Source: 66-474 sp039923855
GTDB taxonomy: Bacteria > Pseudomonadota > Gammaproteobacteria > Xanthomonadales > Rhodanobacteraceae
Assembly (NCBI GenBank): GCA_039923855.1
Contig: JBDTBW010000019.1
Location: 3,646 to 67,645 of the forward strand
Direction of reading: 5' to 3'
Length of the DNA stretch: 64,000 nucleotides
A program made the position numbers and the translations under genes. Below, piece by piece: positions 50,559 through 58,233 of this stretch. Below the pieces are notes generated by a model that saw only the letters and a list, made by a program, of their open reading frames with translations, did not search any database and was not told where the DNA came from. The first letter of the stretch is position 1. Each line of letters starts with the position of its first letter.

Positions 50559-51596
50559 ATGAACACTCCGATCAAACGCAACATCGCCCTCGCCTGCGCA
50601 TTGGGCGCGCTCGCCGCATGCTCACAAGGCGCGCCGACTTCCGAAAATGGCAACGCGCCTTTGAACTCCGCATCCGGCACGGCACTGGCGTCTTCTGGCG
50701 AACCAGCTGCCGCACCGACAATTTCCGGCAATGTCTGCGATCTGAAATTGTTGACCGCTGCCGATCTCGTCGGTGTGCTCGACAAGCCAGTGACCGGCAC
50801 CAAGCCGCTCAAGGGCGACGCGCAGACTTGTTTTTTTACCACCGGCGACGATCCGGGCGCGCCGCAGTTGTCGGTCGGCTTGCGCGGGGGACTGGGTCGC
50901 GACACGATCACCTCGTTCACATCCGGCCATATGGATCAGTACAGCAAATGGGAACCATTGGCCGGCGTCGGCGACGGCGCAGTGTGGGTTCCACAATTGC
51001 ATGAAGTGGAGGCGCAGCAGGACGACGTGCTGTGCGACATCAAGCCGGATGGCTTGAGCGTGACGCTGGGCAACGGTGCGGCACAAGAGAAACTCGGCGC
51101 GCTGTGCAACACGATTTTCACGCGGTTGCACTTGCCGCAATCGGCAACCGCAGCAAACGTCCACCCGGTTCCAGGCGGCAACATTGTCCAGACCGCTTGC
51201 GAGAAAGATATTGCTCCCGCCGATGTCGCTGGCATTCTCACCGCGCCGGTGGTCAAGCAGGACAGCACGCTCAACCCGCAATCATGTTCCTACCACGCCG
51301 CTGCGGGCGCGACGGTCACGATCACTCTCGCCAACGGCGATGACGGCAAGTCCACCTGGGATACCTCGAGCAACCCTGCGAACGGCCGCATGGATTCACT
51401 GGCGGGCGTCGGCGAGCGCGCCTTGCAGGGCCGCGCAGGCACGCTGGTCGTGGCGCGTAAGGGCGACCTGGTATGCAGCGTCGACGTCACCGGCACCGAT
51501 AATACCAACGGCATAAAAGTCATCACCACCGATCGCGGCACGGCGCTTGCCGACAAGCTCGGCGCGTTGTGCAACAAGGTTTTTGCTGCGCGCTGA
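50559..51596 (+). CDS. Lipoprotein with two DUF3558-like domains
   Basis: 345 residues from the ATG at 50559 with a lipobox (ALGALAAC). Two related halves follow. Each starts with Cys plus 'ADLVG/ADVAGIL' (CDLKLLTAADLVGVL and CEKDIAPADVAGIL), passes a Cys (TCFFTTGDD and SCSYHAAAG) and a LAGVG(D/E) loop, and ends with KLGALCN. This resembles DUF3558-type lipoprotein domains. It is the two-domain founder of the tandem array that continues with one-domain copies. Confidence 0.65.
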   Translation: MNTPIKRNIALACALGALAACSQGAPTSENGNAPLNSASGTALASSGEPAAAPTISGNVCDLKLLTAADLVGVLDKPVTGTKPLKGDAQTCFFTTGDDPGAPQLSVGLRGGLGRDTITSFTSGHMDQYSKWEPLAGVGDGAVWVPQLHEVEAQQDDVLCDIKPDGLSVTLGNGAAQEKLGALCNTIFTRLHLPQSATAANVHPVPGGNIVQTACEKDIAPADVAGILTAPVVKQDSTLNPQSCSYHAAAGATVTITLANGDDGKSTWDTSSNPANGRMDSLAGVGERALQGRAGTLVVARKGDLVCSVDVTGTDNTNGIKVITTDRGTALADKLGALCNKVFAAR

Positions 51597-51679
51597 AATG
51601 GGCGAGATCTGCAACAAGCCTAACGCGCAAGTGCCCGCGGGCGTCAAATGATCGCGTCCCAGTTTCCAAGGAGAACACC

Positions 51680-52198
51680 ATGACTCGCCACAACCGCTTT
51701 ACGCTTTCCGCACTAACCATCGCATTGTCGGTGAGCGCGCTGGGCGTCGCGCCAACGCGGACCGCTTTTGCAGCGGATGCACCCGCAGCGCCGCCCGATG
51801 CCTGCAAGGTGTTGAGCGCCAAGGATGCGCAACCGCTTTTGAAAAAACCCATCGTGAAGACCGGGCCGCTGTTCGCCGGAACCGGTTGCCGCTTCGAAAC
51901 CGCCAATGGCAGCTACGTCGACATCGAGACGGGCTATGGAGCGGTCGCGCAGCAATTCGTCTACCCCTTGGGACATACCGGACCGCAGGGACCGCCGGCC
52001 ACGCTGCCGCTCGCGGGCATTGGCGACAAGGCCAAGATGGCCAAGAACGGCAATGGCGTCGTCGCGGTCAAGGGCCAGGTCAGTTGCGGCGCGAGCGAAG
52101 GCGGCATCGACTGGCCGGAGCAGACCGAGCCGGCGCGCCAGAAGGCGCAGGCGCAACAACTCGGCGCGCTCTGCAACAAATTCTTCGCAGCACACTAG
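51680..52198 (+). CDS. Secreted one-domain paralogue (type A1)
   Basis: 172 residues from the ATG at 51680 (GGAGAA upstream). A signal peptide (LTIALSVSALGVAPTRTAFA) precedes one copy of the domain seen twice in the previous protein: CKVLSAKDAQPLLKKPIV, GCRFETANGSYVDI, LPLAGIGDKAKM, and LGALCNKFFAAH at the end. It alternates with type B paralogues downstream. Confidence 0.62.
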   Translation: MTRHNRFTLSALTIALSVSALGVAPTRTAFAADAPAAPPDACKVLSAKDAQPLLKKPIVKTGPLFAGTGCRFETANGSYVDIETGYGAVAQQFVYPLGHTGPQGPPATLPLAGIGDKAKMAKNGNGVVAVKGQVSCGASEGGIDWPEQTEPARQKAQAQQLGALCNKFFAAH

Positions 52199-52209
52199 GA
52201 GAAAGGATC

Positions 52210-52737
52210 ATGTTCCGCTCAAGCCGTTTCACGCTTTCCGTTCTTGCCGCTGTCTTGTTCGCGAACGTTCTTGCCACAAGGCCGGTGAGCGCAGAGGACG
52301 CCTCCTGCCAGCCGGTGGTGAGCGCCATGATGAAGCTGGCAAACACCTCCTACCACGCTTCAATCACCTTCGATGGCAAACCTGGCGGTGATGAAATTTA
52401 TACGACAACGGCGATTTACCGTGGTCTAGCTGGCCATTGGGGGAAAATTCCAGCGTCGCCGCAGGAACGTATCGACGCCAATCGGGCAGTCGGCGCTTCG
52501 TTGTCGAACTGTCATCAAATTCGGAAGGAAGTCGTCGATGGCCAGTCGGCGACGGTCTATGCCGCGCAGACGCACACCGCATCGCCCCCTAGCAGCGGCG
52601 ATATACAGATGTGGATCGGTCAATCACGCGGCTTGCCATTGAAGGTCGAGTCAAACGTGCAGATGTTCGGCAAGAAATCGCATACGTCCCAGCGGTATGA
52701 CTACAACAATGTGCAGCCGCCCGCTGGCGTCAAATAA
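52210..52737 (+). CDS. Secreted type B paralogue (B1)
   Basis: 175 residues from the ATG at 52210. A signal peptide (LSVLAAVLFANVLATRPVSA) is followed by SCQPVVSAMMKLANTSYHAS, IYTTTAIYRGLAGHWGKIPASP and MWIGQSRGLPLKVES, ending YNNVQPPAGVK. Nearly the same order occurs in B2 at 53398. The WIG...GLPLK...S strand pattern suggests a LolA/RseB-like or salt-bridge beta fold (inference). It starts 12 bp after A1. Confidence 0.62.
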   Translation: MFRSSRFTLSVLAAVLFANVLATRPVSAEDASCQPVVSAMMKLANTSYHASITFDGKPGGDEIYTTTAIYRGLAGHWGKIPASPQERIDANRAVGASLSNCHQIRKEVVDGQSATVYAAQTHTASPPSSGDIQMWIGQSRGLPLKVESNVQMFGKKSHTSQRYDYNNVQPPAGVK

Positions 52738-52761
52738 TCAATCCATCGGGAGAATAATGTC

Positions 52762-53340
52762 ATGCCACGCCTACAACCACGATGTGTTGCACTGGCGATC
52801 GCGTTATGCGCCAGCGCTGCTTGTTCGCAAACGTCCACCAGCCCGACCACTGCGAACGGCAGCGACGCCGTCGCTGCATCCGCGCTCACGTCCGATGATG
52901 CGGCTGGCAACGGCCCTGCGCCGCTCGACTGCAAGATCTTTGCCCCGGGCGACGTTGCCAGCATCTTCACCGTTCCCACCAAGGTCAGCCACGATTCAAT
53001 TCGAAACGGTTGCACCTTCGAAACCGCCGATGGCGGCAGCCTCAATATCAACACCGGCAGCTATGACGACGCGAATTTCTCGTTGCCGTGGGACGACGTC
53101 ACCAAGAGTTCCGATAGCACCAATTACCTGCCCTTGTCGGGCGTGGGCGATCAGGCTTTTTTCCAGAAAAAAAGCGGCACCGAGTTCTTCAGCAAGAAGG
53201 GCGATCTCTATTGCATCGTTTCGATGACCGCTATCGATCAGGCGGATCAGGCCAGCGTCTACCACATCGCCGAACAGAGCGCGGAAGAACGCGGCAGGGC
53301 GCTCGGCGCGTTGTGCAACAAGGCTTTTGCGGCCCACTGA
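52762..53340 (+). CDS. Lipoprotein type A2 paralogue
   Basis: 192 residues with a lipobox (ALCASAAC). The domain follows the A1 pattern: DCKIFAPGDVASIFTVPTK, GCTFETADGGSLNI, LPLSGVGDQAFF, GDLYCIVSM and LGALCNKAFAAH. Unlike A1 it is a lipoprotein, so it is probably membrane-tethered. Confidence 0.62.
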   Translation: MPRLQPRCVALAIALCASAACSQTSTSPTTANGSDAVAASALTSDDAAGNGPAPLDCKIFAPGDVASIFTVPTKVSHDSIRNGCTFETADGGSLNINTGSYDDANFSLPWDDVTKSSDSTNYLPLSGVGDQAFFQKKSGTEFFSKKGDLYCIVSMTAIDQADQASVYHIAEQSAEERGRALGALCNKAFAAH

Positions 53341-53397
53341 CGAGCCTTTCTAGCCAGCGACAAGTAACCACCACTGAAACTCAACCGGAGAAAAACC

Positions 53398-53922
53398 ATG
53401 TCGCACTATCGCATTCTGTCCTTTTCCACGCTGGCCGCCGCTGTGCTCGCCGCGGGTTTTGTCGCCGCGCCCGCGCGCGCCGACGACGCATCCTGCAAGC
53501 CGGTTCTGGATGCCATTACCAAGGCCACCAGAACTCCATATCACGAGTTCGCCACCACAGGCGGAAAATCCTTCGAGAAGATTTACACGACCACCGCGTT
53601 GTACGTAGGCAGCAACGGTCACTGGGTAAAGATGCCCGCGTCACCGCAGGACCTGATCGATGCCCTGCGTGAATCCGGCGCCATGTTCACGGAGTGCAAA
53701 TCATTGCGCACGGAGATGGTCGCTGGGCAAGCCGCGACGGTCTACGCCGCGCGCGAGCGTTTGACCTCGGTCGGCGAGGACGACCATTCGCAATTCTGGA
53801 TAGGCAATGCCAGCGGCCTGCCGCTGAAGAGCGAATCGGACAGCCAACATGGCGGCCAACCATCGCATGTCTCCCCGCGCTTCACCTACGATAACGTGCA
53901 GCCGCCCGCAGGCGTACAGTAA
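53398..53922 (+). CDS. Secreted type B paralogue (B2)
   Basis: 174 residues. A signal peptide (TLAAAVLAAGFVAAPARA) precedes SCKPVLDAITKATRTPYHEF, IYTTTALYVGSNGHWVKMPASP and FWIGNASGLPLKSES, ending YDNVQPPAGVQ. It matches B1 along its length. The A-B-A-B-A order shows that the two-gene unit was duplicated. Confidence 0.62.
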   Translation: MSHYRILSFSTLAAAVLAAGFVAAPARADDASCKPVLDAITKATRTPYHEFATTGGKSFEKIYTTTALYVGSNGHWVKMPASPQDLIDALRESGAMFTECKSLRTEMVAGQAATVYAARERLTSVGEDDHSQFWIGNASGLPLKSESDSQHGGQPSHVSPRFTYDNVQPPAGVQ

Positions 53923-53948
53923 TCGAATCCCGTCAGGGGAGAGCAGTC

Positions 53949-54524
53949 ATGTCACGTGTGCAACCACAATGGGTCGCTCTGGCGATCGTGCTGTGCGCGG
54001 CCGGTGCGTGCTCGCAGGCTTCCACCAGCCAGGCCGCCACGGACGGCCGCGATGCCGCCGCCGCTTCCACACCCCCGAATACAACGTCGGACACGTCCAA
54101 GTCCGCTGTCAACGCCAAAACCTTCTGCGCGAAACAGCAGCCCGCGGTGCAGCCGCTGGTGAAAGTTCCGCTCGTCTTGTTCAAGGCCAGCGACAGCAAC
54201 TCCGAAAAAGAGATGCACATGGGCGAGAACGACTTCGTCGATTGCGATTTCCGGCAGCAGAACACCCAAATCAACGTCAGCCTGCACGATGACAGCGATC
54301 ACACGCTTTTCGACGACTCCGATGAAAAAGGTTACGCGCCATTGGCCGGGTTCGGCGACAAGGCGCGCTATTCCGTCAAAGGGGCGATGGGCATGCGCTG
54401 GGTCGACGTGGTGCGCGACTCTGGCGCATGCGAAGCGCGTCTGACGATGGACGACGGCCAGATCAATGGCGACTGGAAACAGACCGCCGGAAAGATGTGC
54501 GATGCCGCCTTCGCGGCGCGGTGA
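53949..54524 (+). CDS. Lipoprotein type A3 paralogue (divergent)
   Basis: 191 residues with a lipobox (VLCAAGAC). The mature part begins with an Ala/Thr-rich linker, then FCAKQQPAVQPLVKVPLVL, DCDFRQQNTQINV, APLAGFGDKARY and a final MCDAAFAAR. It is the most divergent A copy and closes the array. No B partner follows. Confidence 0.58.
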   Translation: MSRVQPQWVALAIVLCAAGACSQASTSQAATDGRDAAAASTPPNTTSDTSKSAVNAKTFCAKQQPAVQPLVKVPLVLFKASDSNSEKEMHMGENDFVDCDFRQQNTQINVSLHDDSDHTLFDDSDEKGYAPLAGFGDKARYSVKGAMGMRWVDVVRDSGACEARLTMDDGQINGDWKQTAGKMCDAAFAAR

Positions 54525-54925
54525 GCGGGGGACGAAGTTGCACTCGAATAGTCGTGCTTAGTATTTGATTTCAAAAGATCACTGCAAAGCGATCTGTGAA
54601 AGTTACGCGCAAAGTTACTCCCAGATTGGGCCTGATACCTCGGCTGACTGGCGCCAGCTTAGGGCTCTGCGCCCGACACGCATGAATCGACAAGTGTTTC
54701 GTGGACGCCTCATGGGCTATGAGCGCCGATCCGCCCAAGGCGGAGGGCAACAGCAGACCGAATCGGTTCGAATGTCGATCCACGACGCGGCTTACTGCGG
54801 CCACCGCTGCGAGCCCCGCGCGAATAGCGCACCGGTACCAATTCTATCTCAGGATTTGCGACCAGCGCGGTGTATCGTCCTAAACGCACGGCCCATGTAA
54901 AAACAGCGCCCCAAGGGGGCTTCGA
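54525..54925. other. Non-coding gap before the cas operon
   Basis: 401 bp with no convincing gene on either strand: the open frames have no ribosome-binding site and atypical composition. It should contain the cas3 promoter, but no clear -35/-10 pair could be picked. Confidence 0.5.
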
Positions 54926-57229
54926 ATGGATTATTGGGCACACAGCTCCCGCTCCGATTCGCCGGGCGGGCCATTCGGTCCGCACTTGCTGGCTGATCAT
55001 CTGCGCGCGGTGGCGGGGTTGGCATCGGGCTTCGCGGCCGCGTTCGACAGTCATGAATGGGGATACCTCGCCGGGTTGTGGCACGACCTCGGCAAATATC
55101 GTCCGGGCTTTCAACGTTACATCCAGCAGACGCACGATCCCGACGCGCATATCGAAGGCCACGTCGCAGGGCACGACAAGACGCATTCCTCGGCAGGCGC
55201 GCTGCACGCGCTGGACAAACTCGGCGAAGGTTTGGGGCGCGTTTTGGCGTTCCTCATCGCGGGCCACCACGTAGGCCTTCAAGATTGGGAACCTGGCGAT
55301 GGTGCCGGCGCAAGCCTCAAGTGTCGCATCGCGAAAGAAAACGTAGACAGTTGGCGCGAATACAACGAAGCCATCGCTCAAGCTATTCCCGCTGACATTC
55401 TCGCCAGTGAAAAGCCGACAGCAGTCAGTCCGGCAGCCAAAGCCGGTTTCGCCCTGTGGCTGCACATGCTGTTTTCCTGCCTTGTCGATGCCGATTTTCT
55501 CGATACCGAGGCTTACTTCAGTCCTGAAAAAGCTGCGGCCCGTGGCAAATATCCATCGCTCACGGAGATGAAAGTGGCGCTGGATGAGCACTTGCGCGAT
55601 ATGACCAAGCGCGTCGCTGCAAGCGGCTCATCACCGCTCAATGTCAAGCGTGCCGAAGTGTTGGCCGCGTGTCGTGAAAAAGCGACATTGCCGCCCGGCT
55701 TCTTTACATTGACCGTGCCCACCGGCGGCGGCAAGACGCTGTCCTCGCTCGCGTTCGCGCTGGAACACGCGCTCGCGCATGGCAAACGCCGTGTTGTCTA
55801 TGCGATTCCGTATACCAGCATCATCGAGCAGAGTGCCAAGGTTTTCCGCGGTGCGTTCAAGTCATTGGGTGAAGATCTCGTTGTCGAACACCACAGCAAT
55901 CTCGACGTCGACCCACGCAAGGAGGACCATGCCAATCGACTGGCCGCCGACAACTGGGACGCCCCGCTGATCGTCACCACCAATGTACAGCTTTTCGAAT
56001 CACTGCATGCGGCGCGCACCAGCCGCTGCCGCAAACTGCACAACCTCGTCGACAGCGTGATCGTGCTGGATGAGGCGCAGATGCTACCACGCGATTTTCT
56101 GGCGCCAGTGCTGCAAACGCTTAAGCTGCTGGTCGAACACTACGGCGTCACCGTTGTTCTTTGCACCGCGACGCAACCGATGCTGGCGTCCCGGCACGAA
56201 CCGGTGACGAACCGCAAGCTGCTCGACGGCATCGACGATGCGCGCGCAATTATCGATGCGCCCGAGCACTTGTTTGCGGCCTTGAAGCGTGTCGATGTCC
56301 ATCTACCCGTGGATTTCAGCAATCCGACATCATGGGAGTCGCTTGCGGCAGATATCGCGCAGCACGACTGCGTGCTCGTCATCGTCAACACACGTAAAGA
56401 CGCGCACCGTTTGTTCAAACTGATTCCGCAAGAGGGCGCCGTGCATCTGTCGGCCCTGATGTGTGCCAAGCATCGCAGCAATGTCATTGCGTCCATCACG
56501 CAACGACTTGCAGCCAAGCGCTGCGGCAAGGACACACGGCCGCTGCGCGTGGTCAGCACGCAACTCGTCGAAGCCGGCGTCGATCTCGATTTTCCCGTCG
56601 TCTATCGTGCGTTGGCCGGCATGGATTCCATAGCGCAAGCGGCGGGACGCTGCAATCGCGAAGGCTTGCTGCCGCACCCGGGGCAAGTTCACGTCTTCGT
56701 GCCATCGAAGTCAGGACTACCCGGCCAGATGCGCCAAGGTGAACAGACCACGCGCGAACTCGCTGCCACGGGCAGACTAACCGACCCGCTTGCGCCAGCA
56801 ACATTCCGCGACTACTTCGATCGCTTCTACGGACAGGATGCGGACGGCAAGTTCGATCGGGAAGGCATCCTTGAACTTCAGAAACCGGAGCGCGCAGCAT
56901 TTCGCACCGCGGCGAGCAAATTTCGCTTGATCGACGACGATGGCGAGACCGTGATCGTGCCCTACAATCCAAGTGGTGGCGCGAATGATGCCAGTCCGGT
57001 TTATGGCTTGTTGGGAGCGTTCGCCAAGGATGGCAATGCGAAGGGAATACGACGCGAGTTGCAGCGCTTCACCGTAACCGTGCCGCGCAAGCAGCTCGAG
57101 CAATTGCTCGCGCAAGGTGATATCGAGGAGCGTGCGGGGCTATGGCTTTCGCTGGATAGCCGCTATGACCCTGTCTTCGGTTTGCTGCTGCCGGACGATC
57201 AATTTGCAGCCAGCGCTTTGGTCACATGA
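54926..57229 (+). CDS. cas3: CRISPR-associated nuclease-helicase Cas3 (type I-C)
   Basis: 767 residues from the ATG at 54926. The HD nuclease domain has LWHDLGKYRPGF with His-53/Asp-54 and GHHVGLQDW. The SF2 helicase has Walker A VPTGGGKTLSS (Lys-270) and a DEAQ-type Walker B (VIVLDEAQML, Asp-382), with motif VI-like SIAQAAGRCNREG. Cas3 is recruited by Cascade after R-loop formation and degrades the displaced strand. Gene order and the short length (no I-E-type CTD extension) fit subtype I-C. Confidence 0.95.
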   Translation: MDYWAHSSRSDSPGGPFGPHLLADHLRAVAGLASGFAAAFDSHEWGYLAGLWHDLGKYRPGFQRYIQQTHDPDAHIEGHVAGHDKTHSSAGALHALDKLGEGLGRVLAFLIAGHHVGLQDWEPGDGAGASLKCRIAKENVDSWREYNEAIAQAIPADILASEKPTAVSPAAKAGFALWLHMLFSCLVDADFLDTEAYFSPEKAAARGKYPSLTEMKVALDEHLRDMTKRVAASGSSPLNVKRAEVLAACREKATLPPGFFTLTVPTGGGKTLSSLAFALEHALAHGKRRVVYAIPYTSIIEQSAKVFRGAFKSLGEDLVVEHHSNLDVDPRKEDHANRLAADNWDAPLIVTTNVQLFESLHAARTSRCRKLHNLVDSVIVLDEAQMLPRDFLAPVLQTLKLLVEHYGVTVVLCTATQPMLASRHEPVTNRKLLDGIDDARAIIDAPEHLFAALKRVDVHLPVDFSNPTSWESLAADIAQHDCVLVIVNTRKDAHRLFKLIPQEGAVHLSALMCAKHRSNVIASITQRLAAKRCGKDTRPLRVVSTQLVEAGVDLDFPVVYRALAGMDSIAQAAGRCNREGLLPHPGQVHVFVPSKSGLPGQMRQGEQTTRELAATGRLTDPLAPATFRDYFDRFYGQDADGKFDREGILELQKPERAAFRTAASKFRLIDDDGETVIVPYNPSGGANDASPVYGLLGAFAKDGNAKGIRRELQRFTVTVPRKQLEQLLAQGDIEERAGLWLSLDSRYDPVFGLLLPDDQFAASALVT

Positions 57230-57338
57230 TCTTGAAGAGAACCACCGCGATGGCTACGACAATGGTCGTTATCACAACTCCCCAAAAGCGAGCGTCGGGT
57301 AACTCCGTAAGCAGACGGCGAAGTTCACGCATGAACAT
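57222..57338 (-). CDS. Small single-span membrane peptide antisense between cas3 and cas5
   Basis: 38 residues from the ATG at 57338 (36 from 57332). A basic/acidic N-terminus (MFMRELRRLLTELPDARF) precedes one hydrophobic helix (WGVVITTIVVAIAVVLFKIM). Its 3' end overlaps the end of cas3. On the minus strand a TTGACT at 57398-57393 and a TATGCT at 57374-57369, 18 bp apart, form a plausible promoter. The ribosome-binding site (AGAAAG) is weak. Size and hydrophobicity recall type I toxins or small membrane proteins. It may be spurious. Confidence 0.35.
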   Translation of the reverse strand: MFMRELRRLLTELPDARFWGVVITTIVVAIAVVLFKIM

Positions 57339-57383
57339 TCTATATTTCTTTCTGTGGGACGTTGTGATAGCATAAATTCGCCG

Positions 57384-57470
57384 CTTGAACGAAGTCAAGT
57401 TCTGGCGCGGATTGAAACTTTCTTTGGGATGTTGGGTGACTGTTGGCCGTGGCGATAAACCGCCACGGCC
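57384..57470 (+). other. CRISPR-repeat-like element upstream of cas5
   Basis: A small hairpin (CTTGA 57384-57388 / TCAAG 57395-57399) is followed by GGCGCGGATTGAAAC at 57404-57418. This equals the 3' end of the array repeat (GGCGTGGATTGAAAC) except for one base. After 26 nt comes a perfect 10-bp hairpin, GGCCGTGGCG/CGCCACGGCC at 57445-57470, 22 bp before the cas5 start. The layout resembles repeat-spacer-repeat mini-arrays. Function is unproven. Confidence 0.5.
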
Positions 57471-57492
57471 GCCCTCGAAAGGGAGCAGATCC

Positions 57493-58233
57493 ATGTTTTG
57501 CTTGGAAGTTTCAGGTTTGTTCGCCTGCTTCAGCCGCCCCGAGATGAAAGTCGAGCGGGTTAGCTACGACGCGATCACGCCTTCCGCTGCGCGCGCCATT
57601 TTCGAGGCGATCCTGTGGAAGCCGGCCATCCGATGGCAGATCACGCGCATCGAAGTCTGCAATCCGATCCGCTGGATGTCCGTGCGCCGCAACGAGGTTG
57701 GCTCGGTGGTGGCAATGGGCAACGTCAAGAGCGCCATGAAAACCGGCACCGGTGATCTGGGTTTGTACGTTGAGGAAAATCGTCAGCAACGCGCCGGATT
57801 GTTCTTGCGCGATGTGCGCTACCGGCTGCACGCGCGTTTCGAACGCGTCGATGCCAGCATGCACAAGCCAAACTATCCGCAACTGGTGGGCAAACTCGAC
57901 GATACCGGCGAACACGAGTTGCTGCGCCAACCGGAATCGGACACGAAATACGCCGCGATGTTCGAGCGTCGCGCGCGCAAGGGTCAGTGCTTCAACCAGC
58001 CCTATCTCGGCACGCGCGAATTCGCCTGCAATTTCCGCTTGATTGATCCGACGGCCGAACCGTTCGATCCGCCCGAGGAACTGCGTGGCGAACGCGATCT
58101 CGGCTGGGTGCTCTACGACTTGGATTTCGGACCGCCGCCGCACGACGATCCGAAACCGTTGTTCTTCCGCGCACGTCTGCGTGACGGTGTCCTGGATGTG
58201 CCCGCACGCAACAGCGAGGAGGTGCGAGGATGA
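57493..58233 (+). CDS. cas5: Cas5 (type I-C, pre-crRNA endonuclease)
   Basis: 246 residues from the ATG at 57493 (AAGGGAGC upstream). It starts MFCLEVSGLFACFSRPEMKVERVSYDAITPSAARAIFEAI, typical of Cas5c/Cas5d, with RIEVCNPIRW and RNEV in the catalytic region and QRAGLFLRDVRYRLHARF. In type I-C there is no Cas6; Cas5 cleaves the repeat hairpin and caps the crRNA 5' handle. The stop overlaps the cas8c start (ATGA). Confidence 0.94.
   Translation: MFCLEVSGLFACFSRPEMKVERVSYDAITPSAARAIFEAILWKPAIRWQITRIEVCNPIRWMSVRRNEVGSVVAMGNVKSAMKTGTGDLGLYVEENRQQRAGLFLRDVRYRLHARFERVDASMHKPNYPQLVGKLDDTGEHELLRQPESDTKYAAMFERRARKGQCFNQPYLGTREFACNFRLIDPTAEPFDPPEELRGERDLGWVLYDLDFGPPPHDDPKPLFFRARLRDGVLDVPARNSEEVRG

Noticed and set aside
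54565..55591. Frames in the gap before cas3 (both strands)
   Set aside because: The minus-strand frame overlaps cas3 antisense and the plus-strand frame has no start signal or family. The gap is left as non-coding.
57384..57418. A true additional CRISPR array between cas3 and cas5
   Set aside because: Only the last 15 bases match the repeat, the palindromic core differs and no second full repeat exists. Reported as repeat-like only.
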